Source: Sva-07 sp963743825 (GTDB taxonomy: Bacteria > Actinomycetota > Acidimicrobiia > Acidimicrobiales > Ilumatobacteraceae). Taken from it: a DNA stretch of 64,000 bases. Each line of letters begins with the position of its first letter. The first letter of the stretch is position 1. Below the pieces are notes generated by a model that worked only from the letters and a program-made list of their open reading frames with translations, made no database searches and had not been told where the DNA came from. Positions 35,078 to 44,318 of this stretch are shown here, one piece after another. Position numbers and translations under genes: made by a program. The stretch covers positions 1-64,000 of the forward strand of contig CAVURC010000004.1 of assembly GCA_963743825.1 (NCBI GenBank), in the 5' to 3' direction.

Positions 35078-36318
35078 TCCTGCTCACCGTACGGCAGCAG
35101 CGCCCTGACCCGGTACCCGCCACCCGAACCAGGACCGACGGAGAGCTCACCGCCCCAGAGCTCGACTCGTTCGCGCATGCCGACGAGCCCGTGACCCGAT
35201 CCGTCGGCGGACTGGTCACCGGATTTCCCGTTCAACGGCCGCGCGGCAAGGCCGCGGCCGTCGTCGACGACCTCGACGACGAGCGTGTGCGGAACGTGTC
35301 GGACGGTGACGTCGACGCGGGTAGGTGTCCCAGCGTGCTTGATCACATTCGTGAGTGCTTCCTGAACGATGCGATAGGCGGACAGTTCGACGCCGGGTTG
35401 AACACATTCGGCTTCCCAGTCGACATCGCCCTCGACGTGCAGGGTCACGGGCACGCCGGCGACGCGGACGTCGTCGATGAGCTGTGGAAGGTCGGCGAGC
35501 CCGTGGGCTGGTGCGTTGGACCAGCCGTCATCAACGCCGCGGAGGACGCCGAGCAACTGGCGTAGCTCGTGGAGCGTCCCGCGTGAGGTCGACGAGATCG
35601 CTTCGAGCGCCGCTCGCGCCTGCTCCGGTCGGGTGTCGATGACATGCGCGCCCACCCCTGCTTGAACGGCGATCACCGACATCGAGTGCGCCACCACATC
35701 GTGCAGCTCCTGCGCGATCCGCAACCGTTCCTCGGCGAGCACTCTCGCCGCGCCCTGACGGTCCGCCTCGGCGCGTTCCTCGGCCTCGCGCACCTTGGAG
35801 TCGGTGGCCATCCGGCGGCTCCGCAAGGCCACGCCGACCGCCCACACGGCGATGAACTGGGCGAGGATTCCGAGGACACCGACCGTGTCGAGGCCCGGTG
35901 AATTGGCGAACCCGAGCAGGACGATGGCGACCACGATGACCGCCAACCCGACCAGTGCGGTACGAAGCGAGCACCACGCGCCGACCGTGTAGGTGAGGAA
36001 CAACATGGCGAGTGGAAGCGCACCCTCCGGCCAGCCGATGAGGATGTGGATCATTATCCCGATCGAGGAGATGACGAGCGCCGGCAGTGGCAGGCGACGC
36101 CTGATCGCCACCGGAGCGCACACCACGAGCACGGTGGCGATGGCCAGGACGCTCGGTTCCCGGAAGCCGTCGGTGATGACGCCGTTGTCGTCTCTGATGT
36201 CCTGACCGAACACGGACGCGATCCCGACGACGGTGAAGATCAGGGCGAGTACGCCATCGACCACCAATGGGTTGAACGACCGCAGACGTTCCAGTTGGCG
36301 CTCGATCCAGTTCACCAC
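35074..36318 (-). CDS. HisKA_3 (LiaS/NarX-type) sensor histidine kinase
   Basis: 414 residues from GTG 36318. Five or six TM helices (about residues 17-150) have almost no extracytoplasmic loop, an intramembrane-sensing layout. The HisKA_3 dimerisation box is RIAQELHDVVAHSMSVIAVQ with the phospho-His, followed by the N box RIVQEALTNVIKHAG, DGRGLAA, and GHGLVGMRERV of the ATP site. It pairs with the LiaR-like regulator. It is divergent from the ABC transporter starting at 36493. Confidence 0.94.
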   Translation of the reverse strand: MVNWIERQLERLRSFNPLVVDGVLALIFTVVGIASVFGQDIRDDNGVITDGFREPSVLAIATVLVVCAPVAIRRRLPLPALVISSIGIMIHILIGWPEGALPLAMLFLTYTVGAWCSLRTALVGLAVIVVAIVLLGFANSPGLDTVGVLGILAQFIAVWAVGVALRSRRMATDSKVREAEERAEADRQGAARVLAEERLRIAQELHDVVAHSMSVIAVQAGVGAHVIDTRPEQARAALEAISSTSRGTLHELRQLLGVLRGVDDGWSNAPAHGLADLPQLIDDVRVAGVPVTLHVEGDVDWEAECVQPGVELSAYRIVQEALTNVIKHAGTPTRVDVTVRHVPHTLVVEVVDDGRGLAARPLNGKSGDQSADGSGHGLVGMRERVELWGGELSVGPGSGGGYRVRALLPYGEQE

Positions 36319-36492
36319 GTGAACGTACCGAATCCGTCCGGCCGGCGAATCAGCCCAGCGAACGACCCGTCCGTACATCTCCAGACGTACGCCTCAGGGT
36401 CGATCGAGAACCGCCCGTGAGCCGACGCATTGCAGTCTGGAATGACGGATGGTGGAGACATCCCACACATTTCCAACCAGGAGTTCCCAGTC

Positions 36493-37299
36493 ATGACCAA
36501 CACCACCATCTCGAACATCGCGCCGACGAGCACCTCGACCGACGATCTCTTGCCGGCGCCGGTGGTTGCCTTCCAGCCACCAGCCGCCCGCGTCGTCGAC
36601 GCGGTCAAGATCTACGGGCGAGGTGAGAACGAGGTTCGCGCCCTCGACGGCGTGTCCGTCGAGTTCGCCTCCGGTCGCTTCACCGCGATCATGGGTCCGT
36701 CGGGCTCCGGCAAGTCGACGCTGATGCACACCGTCGCCGGGCTCGATCGCCTGACGTCGGGCGCCACGTTCATCGGCGATACCGAGGTCACAGCACTCGA
36801 CGACCGCCGGCTGACGCAGCTGCGCCGGGACCGGATCGGATTCATCTTCCAGGCGTTCAACCTCGTGCCGACCCTCACCGCGGCGGAGAACATCGCACTC
36901 CCCGCCCGCCTCGCCGGCCGCAAGCCGGACCCTGCGTGGTTCGAGCAGGTCGTCGAGACGGTCGGACTGCAGAACCGACTGAAGCACCGGCCCTCGGAGC
37001 TGTCCGGCGGCCAACAACAGCGGGTCGCGGTCGCACGAGCCCTGGCCATCCGTCCCGCGATCGTCTTCGCCGACGAGCCGACCGGCAACCTCGACTCCCA
37101 CACGGGCGCCGAAATTCTGTCGTTCATGCGCACCGCGGTGCGCGACTTCGGCCAGACCATCGTCATGGTCACCCACGACCCCGTCGCCGCGGCATACGCC
37201 GACCGGGCCGTCTTCCTTGCCGACGGGCGGATCGTCGACGACCTCGACGATCCGACCGCCGACTCCGTCATCGACCGCATTCGCCACATCGGAGGCTGA
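36493..37299 (+). CDS. ABC transporter ATPase (MacB/FtsE-like)
   Basis: 268 residues from ATG 36493, with AGGAG a few bases upstream. Walker A GPSGSGKST, Q-loop FIFQAFNLVPTL, signature LSGGQQQRVAVARAL, Walker B IVFADEP with TGNLDS, and H-loop MVTHD are all intact. The 40-residue N-terminal extension before the NBD is poorly conserved. With the FtsX-like permease it forms an exporter of the antimicrobial-peptide resistance class, and the divergent two-component system is its probable regulator. Confidence 0.95.
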   Translation: MTNTTISNIAPTSTSTDDLLPAPVVAFQPPAARVVDAVKIYGRGENEVRALDGVSVEFASGRFTAIMGPSGSGKSTLMHTVAGLDRLTSGATFIGDTEVTALDDRRLTQLRRDRIGFIFQAFNLVPTLTAAENIALPARLAGRKPDPAWFEQVVETVGLQNRLKHRPSELSGGQQQRVAVARALAIRPAIVFADEPTGNLDSHTGAEILSFMRTAVRDFGQTIVMVTHDPVAAAYADRAVFLADGRIVDDLDDPTADSVIDRIRHIGG

Positions 37300-37304
37300 T
37301 CACC

Positions 37305-39812
37305 ATGCTCCAATTGACCATCAAAGAGCTCGCCGCACACAAGCTGCGCCTGCTCAGCACCGCCTTCGCGGTACTCCTCGGTGTCGCCTTCATGGCCGGC
37401 ACCCTCGTGTTCACCCAGACCATCGGCGCCACGTTCGACTCGGCACTCGCCGAGGCCGACCAGGGCGTCGACGCCTACGTCAGGATGCCGTCCGAGATCG
37501 ACCTCGGCTACGGCGAGCCCGGTCCGCGACTCGACGCCAGTCTCGCCGACACCGTCGCCTCGATCGACGGCGTCGATCAGGTGGCGCTGCGCATCAACGG
37601 CTACGCCCAGCTGGTCGGTCCTGATGGCCGACCCGTCGGCGACGTCTCCAAGAGCCCGGCGTTCGGCACGAACTGGATCGGTGTCGACGACCTCAACCCG
37701 TACCAGCTGGCCAGCGGCCATGCTCCCATGGGCGACGACGAGATCGTGATCGACAAGGCGAGTGCCGACAACGCCGGATACCAGCCCGGTGATGTGGCGA
37801 CCGTGCTCACGAAGAGCGCTCCCCGGCAGTTCACGATCGCCGGTATCGCCAAGTTCGGTTCCGCGGACTCCCCGGCGGGAGCGACGGCGGTGCTCTTCAC
37901 CGACGCGACGGCCGCCGAGCTGCTGGCGACTCCCGGTCAGGCCGACGCGATCGCCGTCACCGCCGACCCCGGTGTGTCTCAGGTGGACGTCGCTTCGGCG
38001 GTCCGAGCAGCAGCCGGTGGTGGAGTCGAGGTGATCACGGGCGCGGCGCTGATCGCCGAGAACCAGGCCGCACTCGGCGCAGACTTCGCCGAGTTCGAGA
38101 CGATCTCGCTCGTCTTCGCCATCGTGGCCGTGTTCGTCGGTGCGTTCATGATCAACAACGCGTTCTCGATCACCGTTGCGCAACGCACTCGGGAGATGGC
38201 GATGTTGCGTGCCATCGGTGCGTCCGGTCGCCAGGTGAAGCGCTCCGTGCTCGGCGAGGCCGCCATCGTCGGCGTGCTCGCCTCCGGTCTCGGTCTCGTC
38301 GCCGGTATCGGTGTGGCCGCCGGGCTGCGTCAGCTGATGTCGGCCTTCGGATTCGACATGCCTGACGGACCGACCGTGATCACCTTCGGTGCCATGGCCC
38401 TCTCGTTCGCCGTCGGTGTCGTCATGACCGTCGGGTCGGCGTGGCTCCCCGCCCGCCGGGCTGCGAGGATCGCCCCGATCGCCGCACTCCGCGAGGTGGA
38501 CGTCGATCGCTCCGCAGGTTCGGTTCGGCGGGCCGTCACAGGTTCGCTGATCACCGCCGTCGGCGTGGTCGCATTGCTGGCCGGTCTCGGTGGGGAGCTG
38601 GCGCTCGTCGGTGCCGGTGCGTTGACGACGTTCGTCGGCGTGTCGATCCTCGGCCCGGTGCTCGCTCGCCCCGTCGCATCGATGTTCGGTCTCCCGCTGC
38701 GGATGCGTGGGGTCAGCGGTGAGCTCGCCACCCGCAATGCGCTGCGCAATCCGAAGCGGACCGCCCGAACGGCGTCGTCGCTGATGATCGGCGTCGCGCT
38801 GGTCGGGTTCATCACGGTGTTCGCCGCTTCGGCGAAGACCTCGATGGCCGGCTCGCTCGAGTCCGAGTTCACCGGCACGCACATCGTCGAAGCCGGAGCG
38901 ATGGACAACTCGTCGGGGCTGAGCCCGGATCTGGCCGATGAGCTACGCGCCAGCGATGGTGTCGACGTCGTCACCCAGGCTCGGCTGATTCCGGCGATCG
39001 TCGATGGTTCGGCGACGGATGCGTTCAACGCCTTCGACGCCACCACCGTCGACGAGATGTTCGTGCTCGGTCAGGTCGATGGTGACCTCGACTCCCTCGG
39101 CGCCGACGGTCTCGCCGTCTCAGCCGAGCATGCCGCCGAGCAGGGCTGGACGATCGGATCGCAGGTGCCGATGACGTTCCCGAGCGGCGACACGGCACTC
39201 GTCGTGGAGGCGATCTTCTCGGGCGGCACCGAGTGGGTCGGCCAGATGTTCGTCGATCTGGACGCCCTCCTGGCCAACGGTGGCGATGCCATCGACTACC
39301 GGGTCTACGTCTCGGGTGACGAATCGGCGATCGGCGCAGTGGCGGCGTCCTATGGGTCGGCCAACGTGCTCGACAAGGATGGCTTCCTCGATCTCGTCAG
39401 TTCCGAGATCGACACCATGCTCGGTCTGTTCTACGCCCTGCTCATGCTGGCTGTCGTGATCGCTCTGCTCGGCATTGCCAACACGCTGGCGCTGTCGATC
39501 TTCGAGCGGACTCGCGAGCTCGGTCTGCTCCGAGCGGTCGGTATGGGCCGGTCGCAGGTCCGCTCGACGGTTCGTTGGGAGTCGATCATCATCGCCGTGT
39601 TCGGGACGGCGCTCGGGCTGGCGGTCGGGACGTTCTTCGGGTGGGCAACCGTCCGGGCGATGGCCGATCAGGGGATCGACACCCTGACGGTGCCGATCAC
39701 AAGCCTGGCAGTCGTGACCCTCATCGCGGCGTTCGCCGGTGCGATCGCGGCCGTGTTGCCGGCCCGGCGGGCAGCCAAGATCGACGTACTGCGGGCACTC
39801 GTCTCTCCGTGA
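37305..39812 (+). CDS. ABC transporter permease with two FtsX modules
   Basis: 835 residues. TM1 (about 18-38) is followed by an extracytoplasmic MacB_PCD-like domain, then a first FtsX block (RTREMAMLRAIGASGRQVKR), a central TM pair and a second extracytoplasmic domain. The second FtsX block (ERTRELGLLRAVGMGRSQVR) ends PARRAAKIDVLRALVSP. This doubled eight-to-ten-TM architecture is common in actinobacterial lipoprotein or peptide exporters. The ATG lies five bases after the ATPase stop. Confidence 0.94.
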   Translation: MLQLTIKELAAHKLRLLSTAFAVLLGVAFMAGTLVFTQTIGATFDSALAEADQGVDAYVRMPSEIDLGYGEPGPRLDASLADTVASIDGVDQVALRINGYAQLVGPDGRPVGDVSKSPAFGTNWIGVDDLNPYQLASGHAPMGDDEIVIDKASADNAGYQPGDVATVLTKSAPRQFTIAGIAKFGSADSPAGATAVLFTDATAAELLATPGQADAIAVTADPGVSQVDVASAVRAAAGGGVEVITGAALIAENQAALGADFAEFETISLVFAIVAVFVGAFMINNAFSITVAQRTREMAMLRAIGASGRQVKRSVLGEAAIVGVLASGLGLVAGIGVAAGLRQLMSAFGFDMPDGPTVITFGAMALSFAVGVVMTVGSAWLPARRAARIAPIAALREVDVDRSAGSVRRAVTGSLITAVGVVALLAGLGGELALVGAGALTTFVGVSILGPVLARPVASMFGLPLRMRGVSGELATRNALRNPKRTARTASSLMIGVALVGFITVFAASAKTSMAGSLESEFTGTHIVEAGAMDNSSGLSPDLADELRASDGVDVVTQARLIPAIVDGSATDAFNAFDATTVDEMFVLGQVDGDLDSLGADGLAVSAEHAAEQGWTIGSQVPMTFPSGDTALVVEAIFSGGTEWVGQMFVDLDALLANGGDAIDYRVYVSGDESAIGAVAASYGSANVLDKDGFLDLVSSEIDTMLGLFYALLMLAVVIALLGIANTLALSIFERTRELGLLRAVGMGRSQVRSTVRWESIIIAVFGTALGLAVGTFFGWATVRAMADQGIDTLTVPITSLAVVTLIAAFAGAIAAVLPARRAAKIDVLRALVSP

Positions 39813-39920
39813 CCCCGCAGTACTGACGACGACGAGCAGGGGGTTGGCTTGTCTGTCGCGAACGGTGGGGTGTCGAGGTTGGCTGAGTATTCGGGTGAGC
39901 GGCGATCGGGGAGGTCGGCG

Positions 39921-40379
39921 ATGAGAACTGTGTGCGAACAGAATCGTCGACTGGGTCTGGCCATCAACGAAGAGATCTGGAACGGGCGGCGATTCGACAG
40001 GATCCCCCTCTACTTCTGTGAGGACTTCGTCGCGGACTACTCACCACGCGTGGTCCGTCGCGGGCACCGCGAGATCGAACAGATGGTGCAAGACGCCCAT
40101 GACACCTTCGAGGGGTTTCGAGAAGAGGTGCGCCGTGTGATCGCCGACGAAGACAGTGTGGTCCTGCATTTCACCATCTCCGGCAAACAGGTGCGCGATT
40201 GGGGTCCGATCGCGGCTTCGAATCGGGCCGTGAGCTACGACGAGATCGTCATCATGCACATCCGTGAGGGGAAGGTCTCCCATCAGGTCGGTGTCGCTGA
40301 CAACCTCCTCGCGCTTCAGCAGATCGGAGTGATTGCCGATCCCGCTGGATTCACCAAGCGGTCCCTGCCCGAGAAGTAG
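39921..40379 (+). CDS. SnoaL-like/ester cyclase-family protein
   Basis: 152 residues from ATG 39921. The cystatin-like NTF2 fold appears as INEEIWNGRRFDRIPLYFCE, DFVADYSPRVVRRGHREIEQ and FHFTISGK-type strands (VVLHFTISGKQVRDWGPIA), ending SHQVGVADNLLALQQIGV. Members include polyketide cyclases and many uncharacterised proteins. It is convergent with the WYL regulator gene. Confidence 0.82.
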   Translation: MRTVCEQNRRLGLAINEEIWNGRRFDRIPLYFCEDFVADYSPRVVRRGHREIEQMVQDAHDTFEGFREEVRRVIADEDSVVLHFTISGKQVRDWGPIAASNRAVSYDEIVIMHIREGKVSHQVGVADNLLALQQIGVIADPAGFTKRSLPEK

Positions 40380-40424
40380 CAGTGCACAGTTCTTCGTGGG
40401 CGGTCCGAGAGCGCCCGGCCGGGC

Positions 40425-41373
40425 TCAGCTGTACGTCGCTACGAGCGCGCTGCCGATTGAGGCGAGCTGGTCGCGTACGCCTTGCGGGCCGATGACTTCG
40501 AGCCATTCGATGAGCCCGGCGAGTTCGCCTGCGAGGGCGTACTCGTTGTGGCCGCGGATCACGATCTCGATCCGTCCGTCGGGCGTGGAACCGCCAACTT
40601 CGAGGCGGCCACCGAGCATCATCCGGAGCAGGCCGAGCCCATCGGGATCGCACACGGCCTGGGTCTCGAGGGGGGTGCGTTTTCGGTCGACCTCGTCGGC
40701 GATCTCGCGCCAGCTCTCGGCAAGGTCGAATCCCTCGGGTCGTTGGACGGGGTCGTCGGTGAACGCGACCGACGAGACACGGTCGATACGAAACGTGCGT
40801 CGACCGGCCTCGGTATGGGAGACCAGGTACCACGTCGGACCTTTGGCGACGATGCCGAGTGGGTGGACGGTCCGCTCGGTCTCAGCGCCGTTGCGGTCGA
40901 CGTAGCCGAGGAGCACCTGGACGCCGCGGATCACCGCGTCTTGGAGTTCGTCGAGAAATCGGGGTGGGCGGGGCTCGGGCTGGCTGGATCCCCAGCGTCG
41001 TGGGTCGACGACGACTGATGTCGCGGCTGCCTCGGCCTGCTCCCGGAAGGGCTCGGGCAGGGCGCGTACGAGCTTGCGCAGAGCGGCCTTCACGGCCGGG
41101 GTCGCGGTCGAGGCCGGACCGGCTACCAGGAACAGGGCGCGGGCCTCGCTCGGCGGTCAGCCCTGAGAGGTCGGTGCGAGCGCCGCCCAAGAGGCGCCAC
41201 CCGCCCCCGCGGCCCTGCATGGAGTACACGGGCACCCCCGCCGTGGCCAACGCGTCGAGGTCGCGACGAGCGGTGCGCTCGGACACCTCCAACTCCACGG
41301 CGACCTCCGATGCAGTGACCTGCTCGCGCTGTTGCAGCAAAAGCAGGATGGCCACCAGCCGGTCAGCTCGCAC
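40425..41373 (-). pseudogene. WYL-domain transcriptional regulator, +1 frameshift
   Basis: Two frames join into a 315-residue regulator. The first carries the DeoR-like HTH (LLLLQQREQVTASEVAVELE, VSERTARRDLDALATAGVPV) to about DLSGLTA. Dropping one base near 41147-41149 continues as EARALFLVAGPASTATPAVK. The second frame then carries the WYL domain (VHPLGIVAKGPTWYLVSHTE, RTFRIDRVSSVAFTDDP) and a WCX end. WYL proteins sense ligands and usually repress nearby genes. The palindrome at 41391-41419 lies between it and the divergent MDMPI gene. The lesion is probably an assembly error. Confidence 0.85.
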
Positions 41374-41390
41374 TCAGCCACACTCCCACA

Positions 41391-41419
41391 TCAAACCGGT
41401 CACTAGGTGACCGGTTTGA
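41391..41419. promoter_or_regulatory. Perfect palindrome, probable WYL-regulator operator
   Basis: Arms TCAAACCGGTCAC and GTGACCGGTTTGA are 13 bp each with a TAG centre, perfectly symmetric. It lies between the divergent starts at 41373 and 41437, so a protein bound here would cover both promoters. Confidence 0.75.
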
Positions 41420-41436
41420 GTCAACATGATGTCGAC

Positions 41437-42078
41437 ATGACCACAGCGACCAGTTCCATGACAGACCACCTCACCGATCCCCGGCCAGTCCTCGACCGTG
41501 CCATCGCCACCGGCGGGGTCGTCATCGCCGGCGTCCGGCCAGAGCAGCTCACGGACCCGACTCCATGCACGGACATGAACGTGCGAACACTGCTCGCCCA
41601 CCTCGTCGGCGTGCTTGACCGAGTTGCTGCGCTCGGCAACGGCACCGATCCGTTCGCAGTCACCGAGGCCCCAGTCGCCGACGATCGCTGGGCCGATGCG
41701 TGGAAGGAGTCAGCGAGACGAGCCGCGGATGCCTGGAGCGACGACGGCGTGCTCGAACGGCCCATGGCACTGCCGTGGATCGAGGGCAGCGGCGCAGAGG
41801 TGCTGGCGTCCTACTTCTCCGAGCTGACCGTCCACACCTGGGATCTCGCGACGGCGACCGGTCAGCAGCCCGACTGGGACGACACGGTCGTCGCCGCGGC
41901 GCTCGAGGCACGCCAGATCCTCCCCGCCGAGAACCGTCGAGCCCTCTACGAGGAGATCTCGACCGCGATGGGTCTCGACGAGGTCGCCGTCCCATTCGCC
42001 GAGGCCGTCCCGATCCCCGACGACGCCCCCGCCATCGACCGCCTCGTCGCGTGGAACGGCCGGGACCCGCTCCACTGA
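41437..42078 (+). CDS. TIGR03086-family MDMPI/DinB-like protein
   Basis: 213 residues from ATG 41437. It has GVRPEQLTDPTPCTDMNVRT, LLAHLVGVLDRVAALGNG with the metal-binding His, and YFSELTVHTWDLATATGQQP, typical of the TIGR03086 subgroup of mycothiol-linked DinB-like proteins. It is divergent from the WYL regulator across the palindrome, a pairing that suggests ligand-induced expression. A related protein is encoded at 29090-29638. Confidence 0.9.
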   Translation: MTTATSSMTDHLTDPRPVLDRAIATGGVVIAGVRPEQLTDPTPCTDMNVRTLLAHLVGVLDRVAALGNGTDPFAVTEAPVADDRWADAWKESARRAADAWSDDGVLERPMALPWIEGSGAEVLASYFSELTVHTWDLATATGQQPDWDDTVVAAALEARQILPAENRRALYEEISTAMGLDEVAVPFAEAVPIPDDAPAIDRLVAWNGRDPLH

Positions 42079-42106
42079 TCCCGACGCTGCGCAACCACGC
42101 TCCCGG

Positions 42107-42163
42107 TCAGATCAGCTCGGCCCGCACGAAGTTGTCGATCGTGACCGCCACTTGGTCGTTCAT
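42107..42163 (-). pseudogene. 18-codon remnant resembling a DUF1254/DUF1214 N-terminus
   Basis: From ATG 42163 the minus strand reads MNDQVAVTIDNFVRAELI and stops. The string resembles the conserved first residues of DUF1254/DUF1214-type proteins (a 'TVDNFVRAE' start). The rest of the gene is absent; the MDMPI gene end lies downstream. It may be a deletion scar or a chance match. Confidence 0.35.
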
Positions 42164-42197
42164 GTCGCACCCGCGTCATCCGGCTCAGGTTCGACAA

Positions 42198-42863
42198 TCA
42201 CTGCCACGGGTCGAAGTTGTTGACGCCGTCGATGCAGCCCTGATACATGTTCGCCAGATCATCGGGAACGATGTTGGCCACACCAGTGGTGTCGATCACC
42301 AGATCTCGATCGATGACCACTGACCCGAAGCGCCAGCCCTCACGCAGTTCCAGCCGATCACCGAGGTTTGCGAGGCCCCCCTCGGTGAGATCGGTGGCGA
42401 TGTGATCGGTGTAGGTCTGCATCACCCACGTCACCTCCTTGGGCGAACGGAGCATGTACAGCGGGCGACCGGCACAGAAGGTGTAGGTGTTGACACGGTG
42501 GATCTGCATCGGGCGGTAGGCCTGGTCAGCCTGGGTGCCCGCCACATCGAAGGTGAGCGGCAACTGCATCTTGGCCACGAAGTTGAACATCAGGCCCCCG
42601 AGTTCGCGGGGTTCGCCGAGCACGTTGAACTTCAGCTCGTCCATCATCCAATACCGCCGAGGATTCCTCCACACGACATCGCACCCGACTTCGGCGGCCA
42701 ACGCAACCACGTCGATCCCCTGGAACACATCAGCCGGACACAAGTTCTGTCCGATGGTGTTGTACACGAGGGCCTCGAAATGGTCACTTTCGCGTTGGAG
42801 GAGGAACAACTCGCCTTGCGGATGGGGGCGGGTGAGTTGCAGATCCAATGGTGTCTCGCTCAT
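42198..42863 (-). CDS. Conserved protein of unknown function
   Basis: 221 residues, not recognised. It reads as a well-folded soluble protein with many aromatic residues: HFEALVYNTIGQNLCPADVF, DVVWRNPRRYWMMDELKFNV, VNTYTFCAGRPLYMLRSPKE and GWRFGSVVIDRDLVIDTTGV. Two or three isolated Cys and several His occur without an obvious metal motif. It has no signal or TM segment. The 225 bases upstream hold no other gene I can see. Confidence 0.65.
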   Translation of the reverse strand: MSETPLDLQLTRPHPQGELFLLQRESDHFEALVYNTIGQNLCPADVFQGIDVVALAAEVGCDVVWRNPRRYWMMDELKFNVLGEPRELGGLMFNFVAKMQLPLTFDVAGTQADQAYRPMQIHRVNTYTFCAGRPLYMLRSPKEVTWVMQTYTDHIATDLTEGGLANLGDRLELREGWRFGSVVIDRDLVIDTTGVANIVPDDLANMYQGCIDGVNNFDPWQ

Positions 42864-43094
42864 GTCAGAAGTCCCTCTACTCGTTCGCTTGCTGATCCGA
42901 TGTCTAGCGGGTTCGGTCGCATGCAGCGCCGTCGCTCTCGAGCGCTCGCCACCTCGCCGACACGTTGCTCATGCCGTCGATTGCGGCATCCAGAGTCGAC
43001 CCCACTCGCCGCGACCTCGGCACGCGAGAATGACTGCCGTGCTCGATGCTTGGCCTGACGATTCATCCCGCGTCGACGGTTCGACCTCTTGAAG

Positions 43095-44222
43095 ATGGAT
43101 CTACTGGAAATTGCTCGCCGCGTCTCGGTCGCTGACCTAGGGGGCTGCCGCGTCGTGACGGGCTTCGACGGCTTCGTGGACGAGATGATCTCCGTGGTGG
43201 GTGAGCGCAGGACACTGGATGACTTCGCGCCGGTGCCGGACATCGGCACCTTCGGAGCGATGATCGCTGCCGCCGCTGGTCAGAGCAGCCTGCGCGAAAT
43301 CGTCGTCACCGCCGTCCAACCGGGCGGCTGCGCTGTCAACCTGGCGGATGGCCTGGCGAGTCTCGGCGTGACGGTGGACTGTTTTGCCACGATCGGCGAA
43401 CCGCCACACCCGGCCTTCGGCGACATCATCGCGAAGTGTCACGGCTTCTCTTCCTGGGGCCCGGAGCCAGGGCGAACGCTGGCGTTCGAGTTCAACGACG
43501 GCAAGCTGATGTTCAGCGCCGTCGAACAGCTCGCGGCGTTCACGCCGCACTCCGTTCGGGACCTCCTCACAGACGGGACGTTCGCCGCCGCCTGTGAGGG
43601 TGCACAGGTCATCGCTCTGACCGACTGGAGCCTCTATCCGTACATGACGCAAGTGTGGCGCCTGCTCCAGAGCGAGGTGTTCTCACTCCTCGCTCACCGC
43701 CCGGCGTTCTTCATCGATCTCGTGGACCCGTCGAGCCGCTCGGTGGCGGACACTCGCGACATGGCAACCGTCCTGCATGAGTTCGAGCCGGTGGGGCCGG
43801 TGACGCTCGGCCTGAATGGCAACGAGGCGAACGTGCTCTGCCGGGCGCACGATGTGGCATCCGCTCCGGCCGACGCCACGCCGGAGCAGACCTTGCAGCA
43901 GGCGTTCGCCCTTCGTGACCTGCTCGGCGTGACCCGCGTCGTGATTCATCGGGTGCCGTTCGCCGTGAGCGCGGCCGCGGAGTGCGGATCCACGCAACCG
44001 GGTCCGTACAGCGCGGGCACGAAGAAGAGCACCGGCGCGGGCGACCGTTTCAACGCGGGCTTCTGTCTCGGGCTCGCGCTGGGCCTCGACGACAGCGAAT
44101 CGCTGGTGCTCGGCTGTGCCGCCTCAGGATTCTTCGTGCGCAACGCCCGCAGCGCGAGCCAACAGGAACTGGTGGGCTTCCTGGAACGCTGGGCCGCTGG
44201 TTCCATCGATCGCTCGAGCTGA
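43095..44222 (+). CDS. PfkB-family carbohydrate kinase-like protein
   Basis: 375 residues from ATG 43095; a TTG at 43089 is also in frame. GFDGFVDEMISVV replaces the usual substrate-site start, GGCAVNLADGLASLGVTVDC is the family's GGN-like motif, and KKSTGAGDRFNAGFCLGLAL is the C-terminal PfkB signature with the catalytic Asp in GAGD. It probably phosphorylates a sugar or nucleoside. The middle (about 90-200) is diverged from classical ribokinases, so the substrate is open. Confidence 0.82.
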   Translation: MDLLEIARRVSVADLGGCRVVTGFDGFVDEMISVVGERRTLDDFAPVPDIGTFGAMIAAAAGQSSLREIVVTAVQPGGCAVNLADGLASLGVTVDCFATIGEPPHPAFGDIIAKCHGFSSWGPEPGRTLAFEFNDGKLMFSAVEQLAAFTPHSVRDLLTDGTFAAACEGAQVIALTDWSLYPYMTQVWRLLQSEVFSLLAHRPAFFIDLVDPSSRSVADTRDMATVLHEFEPVGPVTLGLNGNEANVLCRAHDVASAPADATPEQTLQQAFALRDLLGVTRVVIHRVPFAVSAAAECGSTQPGPYSAGTKKSTGAGDRFNAGFCLGLALGLDDSESLVLGCAASGFFVRNARSASQQELVGFLERWAAGSIDRSS

Positions 44223-44318
44223 CACGATCGCCTTCTCTCGCGCAACTGGTGGACTTCTGTGCCGCACGCGGTTGGATCAACGACGAGATCGAACGCCAGC
44301 AGTCGGTTGTCCGTGGTG

